DNA from: Nitriliruptoraceae bacterium | GTDB taxonomy: Bacteria; Actinomycetota; Nitriliruptoria; Nitriliruptorales; Nitriliruptoraceae | Assembly (NCBI GenBank): GCA_007122985.1 | Contig: SKSM01000228.1 | Coordinates: forward strand, 1 to 41,183 | Direction of reading: 5' to 3' | DNA: 41,183 bases | Part shown: positions 33,815 through 41,183 of the stretch, in pieces | How the letters are laid out: each line of letters opens with the position of its first letter | How positions within the stretch are numbered: the stretch's first letter is position 1 | Notes under the pieces: model-generated | Database searches by the model: none | What the model was told of the DNA's origin: nothing | What the model saw: only the letters and a program-made list of their open reading frames with translations | Translations under genes and position numbers: made by a program

Positions 33815-36430
33815 ATGACCAGTGCGACCCCGCGCGAGAACCTCACCCGCGAAGAAGCCCTGGAACGTGCGCGACGGCTGCAGGTCGACCGAACGCGGGT
33901 CGAGCTCGACCTCACCCGCGGTCGGGAGTACTTCGGCTCGGTCAGCGAACTGACCTTCCGTGTCGAGCAGCCCGGCGACACCTTCGTCGACTGCACCGCA
34001 GTGCAGCTGCATGCGATCGAGCTCGACGGCCGGGCGCTGGACCCAGGGGCGGCCGAACCGACCCGGATTCGGCTCCCGCATCTCGAGCCTGGCGACCACC
34101 ACCTACGGGTCGCCGCGACCATGGCCTACCAGCACGAAGGAAACGGACTGCACCGGTTCGTCGACCCGGTGGACGACCTGGTCTACCTGCACAGCCAGTT
34201 CGAGCCGTTCGACGCCCACCTGGTCTACGCCTGCTTCGACCAGCCCGACCTCAAGACGGTCTTCGAGCTGTCGGTCGAGGCCCCGCAGGACTGGGTGGTC
34301 GTCTCCAACGCCGCCGTCCGCTCCAGACCCGCCGAGGGTGCCGCGGGCCGGTGGGAGTTCGCCCCGTCGGCGCGGATCAGCACCTACGTCACTGCGGTGG
34401 TCGCCGGTGCGTACCTGAGCTACACCGACCGCTACGACCGCGCCGACGGCAGCGGGATCGACCTCGGCTTCCACGTGCGTCGCTCGCTCGCCGACTACCT
34501 GGATCTCGACGAGCTGGTGGAGACCACTCGACAGAGCTTCGCGGCATTCGAGCACCACTTCGACCAGCACTACCCGTTCGGGGAGCGCTACGACCAGCTG
34601 TTCGTGCCGGAGTTCTCCGCCGGCGCCATGGAGAACCCGGGCTGCGTGACCTTCTCCGAGATGTACGTCTTCCGCTCCAAGGTCACCGACGCGATCCGCG
34701 AACGCCGGGCGGAGACGCTCATCCACGAGATGGCGCACATGTGGTTCGGCGATCTCGTCACGATGCAGTGGTGGGACGACCTCTGGCTCAACGAGTCGTT
34801 CGCGACGTTCATGGCGGTGTTCGTGCAGTCCACGGCCACCCGTTGGACCGACGCGTGGGTGACCTTCCTCGATGCGGAGAAGGCCTGGGCCAAGTACCAG
34901 GACCAGCTGCCCTCCACCCACCCGGTCGCCGACCGGATGCCGGACGTGGAGAGCGTCCATCAGAACTTCGACGGGATCACCTACGCCAAGGGAGCCTCGG
35001 TGCTCCGCCAGCTGGTGGCCTGGGTCGGCCAGGATGCGTTCCTCGCGGGGTGTCGGGACTACTTCGCCCGCCATGCCTGGGGCAACACCACGCTCGGGGA
35101 CTTCCTCGCGGCGCTGGAGCGGGCCAGCGGACGCGAGCTGACCGGCTGGCGTGACGAGTGGCTGCTGACCACCGGCGTCAACCAGCTGCGCGCCGAACCC
35201 GAGATCGACCATGACGGCACCTACCGCACGCTCGACATCGTCCAATCGTCGCCGACGCCGGCGTGGGCACAGCTGCCGGGGGTCGGTCCCGGCCCCATGC
35301 CGCTGCGCCGCCATCGGGTGGCCGTCGGCTGCTACCGGCGCACTGCGCACGGACTGGTGCGCGACCAACGTGTCGAGCTCGATGTCACCGGCGAGCGCAC
35401 GCCCGTCGAGCAGCTGCACGGCGTCCCGGCCGCCGACGTCCTGCTGGTCAACGACGACGACCTGACCTACGCCAAACTCGCCCTCGATCCGGACAGTGCG
35501 GCCACGGTCACCGACGAGCTATCCACCGTCGTCGATCCCCTGGCACGTGCCCAGCTGTGGTCGGCCACCTGGGACATGGTGCGTGACGCCGAGCTCCCCG
35601 CCCGCCGGTTCGTCGAGCTGGTCGTGCGAAACACCACCGCGGAGACCGAGATCGGTGTGCTCCAGCGGTTGCTCCAGCGTGCCGTCGCCGCAGCCGAACG
35701 CTACGGCGACCCGGACGCTGCGCCGACACGGTTGGCGCAGCTGGCTCGGACCGCGCGTCGCGAGCTCGAGCGTGCCTCCCCCGGCGGCGACCACCAGCTG
35801 GCCTGGGTCCGGCACTGGGCGGTCGTCGCCCGCGCCGACGAGCAGCAGCACCGTGACCTGCGGCGGCTGCTCCACGGCGAGCTCGAGCTGCCCGGCCTCG
35901 AGTTGGACACCGACCTGCGCTGGCACCTGGTGATCCAGCTCGCGCGAGCCGGCACGCTCGACGATCAGGCGATCGACACCGAGCTCGAGCGGGACCGGAC
36001 CGACCTCGGCGAGCGGCAGGCCGCCACGGCACGTGCCTCCCGGCCGGACCCCGACGCGAAGCAGGCCGCCTGGAACCGGCTGCTGACCGACACCGACCTG
36101 TCCCACACGCTCTCGCGCCAGCTCTGGACCGGGTTCGCGCAGCTCGATCAGCGCGACGTGCTCACGGCGTACACCGACCGATACCTCGACGTGCTCGACG
36201 ACGTCTGGCAGGAGCGCTCCCTGGACTGGGCCATCTCGTTCTCCACGGCGATGTTCCCCCACTGGGACGCCGGCCCGGCACTGCTGGACCGGGTCGACGC
36301 CAAACTCGCTGACCAGTCGCTCGCCCGCCCGCTGCGCCGTGTCCTGCTCGAGCAACGCGACACCCTGGTCCGCACGCTCGCAGCCCGATCGCTGGATGCC
36401 GGCGCCGACCAACGCACCGGCGTCAGCTAG
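33815..36430 (+). CDS. pepN: Aminopeptidase N (M1 family)
   Basis: Zinc aminopeptidase, 871 residues, cytoplasmic. The exopeptidase motif GAMEN is at 270-274, zinc ligands HEMAH at 304-308 with Glu327 (LWLNESFA), and the downstream VHQNFDGITYAKGASVLRQL is the actinobacterial PepN form. A C-terminal ERAP1-like helical domain follows from about 520. It may finish peptides released by the proteasome, which is inference from function only since the genes are 29 kb apart. The ATG at 33815 has GAGG close upstream. The frame stays open far upstream (to 31433), but that part lies over the acyl-CoA synthetase gene and the ABC1 kinase end, and is not coding. Confidence 0.96.
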   Translation: MTSATPRENLTREEALERARRLQVDRTRVELDLTRGREYFGSVSELTFRVEQPGDTFVDCTAVQLHAIELDGRALDPGAAEPTRIRLPHLEPGDHHLRVAATMAYQHEGNGLHRFVDPVDDLVYLHSQFEPFDAHLVYACFDQPDLKTVFELSVEAPQDWVVVSNAAVRSRPAEGAAGRWEFAPSARISTYVTAVVAGAYLSYTDRYDRADGSGIDLGFHVRRSLADYLDLDELVETTRQSFAAFEHHFDQHYPFGERYDQLFVPEFSAGAMENPGCVTFSEMYVFRSKVTDAIRERRAETLIHEMAHMWFGDLVTMQWWDDLWLNESFATFMAVFVQSTATRWTDAWVTFLDAEKAWAKYQDQLPSTHPVADRMPDVESVHQNFDGITYAKGASVLRQLVAWVGQDAFLAGCRDYFARHAWGNTTLGDFLAALERASGRELTGWRDEWLLTTGVNQLRAEPEIDHDGTYRTLDIVQSSPTPAWAQLPGVGPGPMPLRRHRVAVGCYRRTAHGLVRDQRVELDVTGERTPVEQLHGVPAADVLLVNDDDLTYAKLALDPDSAATVTDELSTVVDPLARAQLWSATWDMVRDAELPARRFVELVVRNTTAETEIGVLQRLLQRAVAAAERYGDPDAAPTRLAQLARTARRELERASPGGDHQLAWVRHWAVVARADEQQHRDLRRLLHGELELPGLELDTDLRWHLVIQLARAGTLDDQAIDTELERDRTDLGERQAATARASRPDPDAKQAAWNRLLTDTDLSHTLSRQLWTGFAQLDQRDVLTAYTDRYLDVLDDVWQERSLDWAISFSTAMFPHWDAGPALLDRVDAKLADQSLARPLRRVLLEQRDTLVRTLAARSLDAGADQRTGVS

Positions 36431-36473
36431 CGTCATGCGTCGAAGCTGCCGACCCTGACCGGAAGCCACCGCG

Positions 36474-36905
36474 ATGTCTCTCCGCCGACATGCCGTCGCC
36501 ACCGCCACCGCCGTGCTGCTCACGGCCTGCTTCCACGGCGCACCTCAAGACGCCACGCTGGGCGACGGGCTCGCCGACGCCGCCGCCGAGGCGGGCGACG
36601 GTGGCGCGATCACCCTGGCGGACCACACCGAGGTCGACGCGGTCGAGGTCGTGGTCGTCCCCGCCGGGACCGACGCCGAGGTGACCGCCGACGCGCTCGG
36701 ACTGCGTCCGCCGCGCCAGGCGGTCGCGCCCGTCGCGGAAGGGGAGGCGGCGCTGGTCGCCTTCCGCACGGCCGACGACGGTCTGGTCTGGTCCACCATC
36801 GACGCCGGGCAGCTCGAGATCCAGCTCGACGGCTCCTACGGCGCCGATCAGACGGTGATCGTCACCGAGACCGCAGACGGGTTCGTCCTCTCCGAGGAGC
36901 AGTAG
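36474..36905 (+). CDS. Small putative lipoprotein of unknown function
   Basis: A 143-residue secreted protein. Residues 1-18 form a short basic-hydrophobic signal with lipobox LTAC, so Cys19 would carry the lipid. The mature part is acidic and beta-rich (VDAVEVVVVPAGTDAEVTAD; ALVAFRTADDGLVWSTIDAG; VIVTETADGFVLSEEQ), with no motif I recognise. It follows pepN by 43 bp on the same strand. A TAGCGT hexamer near the pepN stop could be a -10. Its 3' end is 17 bp from the convergent yaaA gene. Confidence 0.75.
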   Translation: MSLRRHAVATATAVLLTACFHGAPQDATLGDGLADAAAEAGDGGAITLADHTEVDAVEVVVVPAGTDAEVTADALGLRPPRQAVAPVAEGEAALVAFRTADDGLVWSTIDAGQLEIQLDGSYGADQTVIVTETADGFVLSEEQ

Positions 36906-36922
36906 CGGCCGCGCCCGGCGGC

Positions 36923-37681
36923 TCAGCCACGGTCGGTCGCGACCACCTCGCCGCCGGTGGCGGCCACGGTCCAGGTGGGACCCAGATCGACCTGCGTCGC
37001 CACGTCGACCGGCTCCAGGTCGGGTGCCGCGATCAGCGCCGCGAGCAGGCGGCCCTTCGCGACCTTGACCCGGGCGGCCGGCGCCACCCGCCCGTCCGGG
37101 CGGACGAAGCGCAGCGCCACGACGTCCCGGTGCTCTCGCACGTCCGGCGGCCAGATCACCGCGTGCTCGCCCGGCAGCAGGTCCCAGACCCGCACTCCGT
37201 CGGTGAGCCGCGCGAGGTGATCGGCCAACTGCTCGCGCCAGAACCGTCCGAGCCCGCCGAGCGGTGGCAGGCTCGCCGCGATCTCCAGGCGGTAGTCCGG
37301 CACCGGTGCCTCCAGTGCTGCCAGGCCGAGCAGCGCCGACACGATGCGCACGTCGACGCCGATGCTCGCCGGGTCGCGGTCGGCCAGACCCGCATGGGCG
37401 TGGACCACGCCCGCGTAACGCTGGTGTGCCGGCATGGTGGGTGCGGAGCCGAGGCGCGCGAGCAACGGCCGCTGGGCGTCTGCCCGGTCGGGCTTGACCC
37501 CGGTCAGACGGGCGATCGAACGGTCGTCGAGCTCGTCCGCGGCGTCGACGGCCGCGCGTAGGACCTGGAGACGCGCAGCGGCCAGGTCCGGGTCACTGCT
37601 GAGCTGCTCGCCGTAGGGGGCGCCGTCACCGCCCTCGACCTTGGCCTTCGACGGTGGCAGCAGCACGACCGGACGCGTCAT
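36923..37681 (-). CDS. yaaA: YaaA-family peroxide-stress protein
   Basis: A 252-residue member of the YaaA/DUF328 family. E. coli YaaA lowers free iron and limits oxidative damage during peroxide stress, and the fold binds DNA. Family features are the N-terminal VVLLPPSKAKVEGG, RYAGVVHAHAGL, VRIVSALLGLAAL, PDYRLEIAASLPPLGGLGRF, VWDLLPGEHAVIW and ARVKVAKGRLL. The ATG start at 37681 overlaps the stop of the upstream membrane-protein gene (ATGA), so the two are coupled. It converges with the small lipoprotein gene. Confidence 0.9.
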   Translation of the reverse strand: MTRPVVLLPPSKAKVEGGDGAPYGEQLSSDPDLAAARLQVLRAAVDAADELDDRSIARLTGVKPDRADAQRPLLARLGSAPTMPAHQRYAGVVHAHAGLADRDPASIGVDVRIVSALLGLAALEAPVPDYRLEIAASLPPLGGLGRFWREQLADHLARLTDGVRVWDLLPGEHAVIWPPDVREHRDVVALRFVRPDGRVAPAARVKVAKGRLLAALIAAPDLEPVDVATQVDLGPTWTVAATGGEVVATDRG

Positions 37682-38097
37682 GCGTCCTCCGCCGTCGCTG
37701 CGTCGGCGTGCACACGGGGCGCCAGGGTCAGCCAGAGAGCCAGGGCGACGGCCGCGCCGAACACGACCACACCGAGCGGGATGTGCAGCGAGGACGCCAG
37801 GTCGAGCTCACCGCGCCGCCCGGCGTAGCCGAGCCCGGTCTGGCCCACCAGGCCCAGGACGATCAGGACACCGAGGACCGAGCCCGTGCTCAGGCGCTGT
37901 CGCACCAGCAGCACGGCCGCCAGCACCACCGACAGTGTCAACACCCCGTGCCCGACGCCGCCGTGCAGCACCAGCAGGTCCGGGGTGACAAACCACCCCT
38001 GTCCGGCCAGCGCGGCCTGGACGAGGATGCCGACGGGTATCAGCCACGCCAGTGCCAGGACCAGCCGGCCGGCGATGGAACGCTCTTGCCTGGGCAC
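37678..38097 (-). CDS. Small four-helix membrane protein, unknown function
   Basis: About 139 residues with four hydrophobic helices: LVLALAWLIPVGILVQAALAG, GVLTLSVVLAAVLLV, VLGVLIVLGLVGQTGLGYAG and LGVVVFGAAVALALWLTLA. Histidines lie near helix starts (LHGGVGH; SSLHIPLG), giving a pattern reminiscent of DUF6220-like or cytochrome-like small membrane proteins, without proof of haem binding. I chose GTG 38097, with AGAGG 7 bases upstream; GTG 38100 and TTG 38112 are alternatives. The stop overlaps the yaaA start by ATGA, indicating translational coupling. Confidence 0.75.
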   Translation of the reverse strand: MPRQERSIAGRLVLALAWLIPVGILVQAALAGQGWFVTPDLLVLHGGVGHGVLTLSVVLAAVLLVRQRLSTGSVLGVLIVLGLVGQTGLGYAGRRGELDLASSLHIPLGVVVFGAAVALALWLTLAPRVHADAATAEDA

Positions 38098-38234
38098 CAC
38101 GACACCTCTCAACAGCGGTCGAGCGGCGCGTGACGGTACCTGCTGGCATCGGGCTCACGGCACCGACACCGCCCGTGGTACCGGGGTCGGCCCGTCCGGG
38201 GCACACCGCGGCCAGGGCGTACGCACCGGCACGG

Positions 38235-38906
38235 TCAGGCGTGCAGCACGGCTTCCAGGTCGACCTCGTCGACGGCGTCGAAACGGTGATGGGCGTGGCC
38301 GACCCGCTCGGCTGGTCCGATGCCGACGGCCGTCATGCCCGCAGCCAGTGCCGCATCGACGCCTGAGGCCGCATCCTCGACGACCACACACTCCGACGGG
38401 GCGACGTCGAGCAGCTGCGCGGCCGCGAGGAACAGATCCGGTGCGGGCTTGGCGTCGTCGACCGTGTGACCGTCGGCGATCGCATCGAACCTGCCGGTCA
38501 GTTCGAGCTTGTCGAGCACCATGCGGGCGTTCTTCGACGACGATCCGATGGCCACCTTCAGCCCTCGACGCCGGACGTCGTCGACCAGGTCGACCGCACC
38601 CGGCAGCGCGTCCTGCGGTGACATGGTCTCGAGCGACGCCACGTAGTAGCTGTTCTTGGCCTGCATCATCCGCTCGAGCTCATCCTCGTCGACGGCAGCG
38701 TCACCGAGCAGGGCCAGCAGGGACTCACGGCGCGAGCGTCCCCGCAGCGCCTCGTTGGTGGCCCGGTCGAAGGCGAGCCCCTCCTCGTCGGCCAGCCGCT
38801 GCCAGCCGAGATAGTGGAACTCGGCCGTGTCGGTGATCACCCCGTCGAGGTCGAAGATGACGGCCCGGTACGCCGGCCGGCCCACGTCCTGTTGGTGCTC
38901 CGGCAC
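38235..38906 (-). CDS. pgmB: Beta-phosphoglucomutase-like HAD phosphatase/mutase
   Basis: A 223-residue HAD-superfamily protein of the beta-PGM type: FDLDGVITDT with nucleophile Asp19 and acid/base Asp21, the cap segment GRSRRESLLALLG, motif II GSSSKN, motif III Lys in DAKPAPDLFL, and motif IV VVEDAASGVDAALAAGM. Beta-PGM converts beta-glucose-1-phosphate to glucose-6-phosphate, the product expected from a GH65 phosphorylase like the one at 15940-18363. The GTG at 38906 shares one base with the stop of the DUF3039 gene (TAGTG), suggesting re-initiation; GTG 38885 is an alternative. A plain sugar phosphatase is possible. Confidence 0.85.
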   Translation of the reverse strand: MPEHQQDVGRPAYRAVIFDLDGVITDTAEFHYLGWQRLADEEGLAFDRATNEALRGRSRRESLLALLGDAAVDEDELERMMQAKNSYYVASLETMSPQDALPGAVDLVDDVRRRGLKVAIGSSSKNARMVLDKLELTGRFDAIADGHTVDDAKPAPDLFLAAAQLLDVAPSECVVVEDAASGVDAALAAGMTAVGIGPAERVGHAHHRFDAVDEVDLEAVLHA

Positions 38907-39181
38907 TACTCGATCGACCGGCTGATGCGCTCGGCCGCGATCTCCGCGCAGGTCGGACACATCGGATAGCGCGAGGGGTCACCGTCGGGCTTCCAGCGCT
39001 TGCCGCACAGTGCGGTGACCGCGGCGCCCTTCCTGCGTGCCTTGTCCAGCTCGCGCTTGCTCACGTAGTGCGCGAAGCGGTCGTGATCGCCGTCGCCGGT
39101 GGTCGGATCGGGGCGGGTGTCCGGCTCGACGACCGGAGCGGTCGCCGGGCTCTTCGTCGGCAGATGCGTCGGTGCAGGCAT
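38906..39181 (-). CDS. DUF3039 domain protein
   Basis: A 91-residue actinobacterial protein of unknown function. After a ~30-residue Pro/Thr/Asp-rich variable N-terminus comes the conserved domain: HDRFAHYVSKRELDKARRKG, ALCGKRWKP (Cys59), and YPMCPTCAEI (Cys75, Cys78). The cysteines with His33/His38 make a likely zinc site. The ATG at 39181 has a weak binding site; a TATGGT hexamer ending 6 bases upstream suggests a leaderless transcript. Its stop overlaps the pgmB start by one base, and it is divergent from the Na/Pi cotransporter gene. Confidence 0.85.
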   Translation of the reverse strand: MPAPTHLPTKSPATAPVVEPDTRPDPTTGDGDHDRFAHYVSKRELDKARRKGAAVTALCGKRWKPDGDPSRYPMCPTCAEIAAERISRSIE

Positions 39182-39312
39182 GCCCAGACCATACCGCCTC
39201 GCCGATGTGGACGCTGCCTGCTCGGGGCTGATCACCCCCGGTCCGCTGCCCTGCCACACTCATGCGGTTGACTGCGTGTGGAAGCCTGCGACCAACGGTG
39301 ACGGAGACCAGC

Positions 39313-41183
39313 GTGGATCTGCTTCCGACGGCAGCGGACGGAACCCTGCCCGTCGCGGGGATGGTCATGGCCTTCGCCGGCGGCCTGGCGCTGTTCCTGC
39401 ACGGGATGGAGGGCGTCACCTCCGGGCTCAAGGGGCTCACCGGAGGCTCGCTGTCGCGGCTGCTCGCACGGCTGTCGGGCAACCGCGTCACCGGGGTGGC
39501 CACCGGTATCACCGTCACCGCCGTCATCCAGTCGTCGACGGTCACCATGGTGCTGGTGATCGGGTTCCTCTCCGCCGGTCTGCTGACCCTCAGCCAGTCG
39601 GTCGGTGTCATCATCGGCGCCAACGTGGGCACCACGATCACCGCGCAGATCATCGCCTTCGACGTCGTCCGCTACTCGCTGGGCATGATCGCCGTCGGCG
39701 TCGTGGGGCAGCTCGCCGGACGCCGCGAGGTCGTGCGCCAGGTCGGCCGCGCGATCGCGGGGCTCGGCATCCTCTTCCTCGGGATGGGCGTCATGCAGGA
39801 GGCGATGGCGCCGCTGCGCGGCTTCGACCCCTTCCTGTCGTTGATGGCGGCCGATCGCGGGCCGCTTCCCGGCGTGCTCATCGGGGCGGCGGCGACCGCG
39901 TTGATCCAGTCCTCGTCGGCGACGCTCGGCATCGTGATCGTGATGGCCAGCCAGGGGCTGGTGCCCCTCGAGACCGGCATCGCCATCGCGTTGGGGGCGT
40001 CCATCGGTACGGCCGTCACCACCATGTTGGCCACCATCGGTCGCCCTCCCGTGGCGGTGCGCGGCGGCCTGATCCACGTGCTGTTCAACGGCATCGGCGT
40101 CGGCATCGCCCTGCCGCTCATCCCCTGGATCGCGGAGGCCGCCACCGCCATCTCGCCCAGCACCCCCGGCGTCACGGGCGTCGAGGCGATGGCCGAGGAC
40201 TCGCCGCGGCAGATCGCCAACGCCTACACCATCGCCAAGGCAACGATGCTGCTCGGCTTCCTGCCGTTCACCCGGCAGCTCGCGCGAGTGGTGGAACGAC
40301 TGATCCCGGTGGGTGAGCACGAGGCCCGGGCGGCTCCCAAGTACCTCGACGAGGACGTCCTCAGCGCTCCAGCCGTCGCACTGGAGCTTGCCCACCGTGA
40401 GGTCACCCGCCTGGGGCGCCGATCGTTGGAGCAGGTCGAGCAGGCCGTGCCGATGGTCGTCACCGGCACCACCGGGCAGCTGGTGGAGCTGGCCGAGCGC
40501 GACGACGACATCGACGAGCTCCACAACGCGATCATCGCCTACCTGCGCCAGCTCGACGACGCCGAGCTCACCGAGGCACAGGGCCGACAGCTGCTGCAGC
40601 TGATGAACGTCGCCCGGTACTACGAGATCGTCGGCGACCTGGTCGAGCGCGAACTGGTCAGGGTGGGGATGCGGCGGCTCGAAGAGGGCGTGCCGATCAG
40701 TGATGAGACGCTGTCGGTCCTCACCGCCTTCCACGCCCGGATGACCGAGCTGTACTCGGAGGCGATCGAGGCCTTCGCCGACACCGATCCGGCCCGGGCC
40801 CGACGGGTGCTCGACGCCAAGTACGAGGTCGGAGAGCTGCTCGACGAGGCGGCACGCCACCACGCGCTGCGGCTCGGTGCCGAGGCACCTCAGCGCGTGG
40901 CGGCGTTCGTGCGGGGCACCGAGATGATCGAGCACCTGCGGCGGATCTACACCTACGCCAAGCGCGTTGCACGCACCGTTCCCGGTGTCCGCGACGAGGA
41001 CGCGCGCGACGACGAGGACGGCCCACCCCGCAGCGGGTCCCTCAAGCGTCCCGGCGCAGCGGTCGACGGACAGGTCGTGACCGAGGGTGACCAGCCGTCC
41101 GACCAAGGTGATCCGGGCGGACCGGGTACCGGCCCAGACGACGGCCCAGACGACGGCCCAGATGACGACCCCGGTGACGACCC
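39313..41183 (+). CDS. Na+/phosphate cotransporter with PhoU-like C-terminal domain (3' end outside window)
   Basis: Open to the right edge (at least 623 codons). The membrane part has two inverted repeats, each with the QSS motif of the NptA/PF02690 family: GITVTAVIQSSTVTMVLV and GAAATALIQSSSATLGIV. Both are followed by Gly-rich helices (GVIIGANVGTTITAQII; IALGASIGTAVTTM). From about residue 350 a soluble helical PhoU-like domain follows (LELAHREVTRLGRRSLEQVE; RYYEIVGDLVERELVRVG), then an acidic Asp/Gly/Pro tail with tandem repeats. I chose GTG 39313, with GGAG 6 bases upstream; GTG 39298 is the alternative. Such proteins import phosphate with sodium, or regulate it. Confidence 0.9.
   Translation, partial: MDLLPTAADGTLPVAGMVMAFAGGLALFLHGMEGVTSGLKGLTGGSLSRLLARLSGNRVTGVATGITVTAVIQSSTVTMVLVIGFLSAGLLTLSQSVGVIIGANVGTTITAQIIAFDVVRYSLGMIAVGVVGQLAGRREVVRQVGRAIAGLGILFLGMGVMQEAMAPLRGFDPFLSLMAADRGPLPGVLIGAAATALIQSSSATLGIVIVMASQGLVPLETGIAIALGASIGTAVTTMLATIGRPPVAVRGGLIHVLFNGIGVGIALPLIPWIAEAATAISPSTPGVTGVEAMAEDSPRQIANAYTIAKATMLLGFLPFTRQLARVVERLIPVGEHEARAAPKYLDEDVLSAPAVALELAHREVTRLGRRSLEQVEQAVPMVVTGTTGQLVELAERDDDIDELHNAIIAYLRQLDDAELTEAQGRQLLQLMNVARYYEIVGDLVERELVRVGMRRLEEGVPISDETLSVLTAFHARMTELYSEAIEAFADTDPARARRVLDAKYEVGELLDEAARHHALRLGAEAPQRVAAFVRGTEMIEHLRRIYTYAKRVARTVPGVRDEDARDDEDGPPRSGSLKRPGAAVDGQVVTEGDQPSDQGDPGGPGTGPDDGPDDGPDDDPGDD
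41131..41166 (+). repeat. Three 12-bp coding repeats at the window end
   Basis: GGCCCAGACGAC occurs at 41131-41142 and 41143-41154, then with one change at 41155-41166, encoding Gly-Pro-Asp-Asp three times in the acidic tail of the Na/Pi cotransporter. Confidence 0.9.

Noticed and set aside
39232-41106. A 624-codon minus-strand open frame opposite the Na/Pi cotransporter
   Set aside because: The plus strand shows both QSS repeats and a PhoU-like domain. The antisense product is His/Asp/Arg-rich with no domain.

Overview
The window is about 41 kb of very GC-rich DNA carrying the full Pup-proteasome gene set of Actinobacteria: pafC, pafB, pafA, prcA, prcB, pup, dop and arc. Other actinobacterial hallmarks are NucS, HemQ, a DUF3039 protein, TAnnnT-type -10 hexamers and many GTG/TTG starts with GTGA overlaps. 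Pup ends in GGQ, so Dop must deamidate it before use. A strongly acidic lipoprotein linker and acidic tails hint at a salt-adapted or deep-branching actinobacterium (Nitriliruptoria-like is a guess, low confidence). Both window edges cut genes: pafC on the left and a Na/Pi cotransporter on the right. No rRNA, tRNA, IS element or CRISPR array was seen, and no stretch over 300 bases lacks a gene.

Layout. (1) 1-4901, minus strand: pafC, pafB, pafA, prcA, prcB. (2) 4902-9713, plus strand: an operon-like set, creatininase-family hydrolase, ABC ATPase, permease, NMT1/THI5-like binding lipoprotein and metallo-beta-lactamase-fold hydrolase, with its own promoter and a ~140-nt leader. It splits the normally contiguous pup-prcBA genes. 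(3) 9783-13605, minus: pup, dop, arc. (4) 13758-15865, minus: trmI, coupled by a GTGA overlap to a fused ttuB-ttuA gene, in which a ubiquitin-like sulfur carrier is joined to its tRNA thiolase. Together these form a tRNA T-loop modification pair. (5) 15940-23972, minus: GH65 phosphorylase-like enzyme, msrA, a NodIJ/DrrAB-like ABC exporter and aconitase. (6) 24143-27007, plus: SatD-like protein, gpmA, hemQ, NUDIX hydrolase. (7) 26970-28636, minus: DUF2804 protein and nucS. (8) 28886-31763, plus: ychF, a 62-residue Cys/His protein and an ABC1 kinase. (9) 31829-33619, minus: long-chain acyl-CoA synthetase. (10) 33815-36905, plus: aminopeptidase N and a small lipoprotein. (11) 36923-39181, minus: yaaA, a small membrane protein, beta-phosphoglucomutase-like HAD and DUF3039. 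(12) 39313 to the end, plus: Na/Pi cotransporter.

How the genes fit together. Arc unfolds pupylated proteins and feeds them to the PrcAB core. Dop deamidates Pup and also depupylates, and PafA ligates Pup to lysines. PafBC is the WYL-domain DNA-damage regulator usually encoded beside them. The GH65 enzyme would release beta-glucose-1-phosphate, which the HAD mutase about 20 kb away could convert to glucose-6-phosphate. The features most worth a second look are the TtuB-TtuA fusion coupled to TrmI and the transport/hydrolase operon lodged inside the Pup locus.
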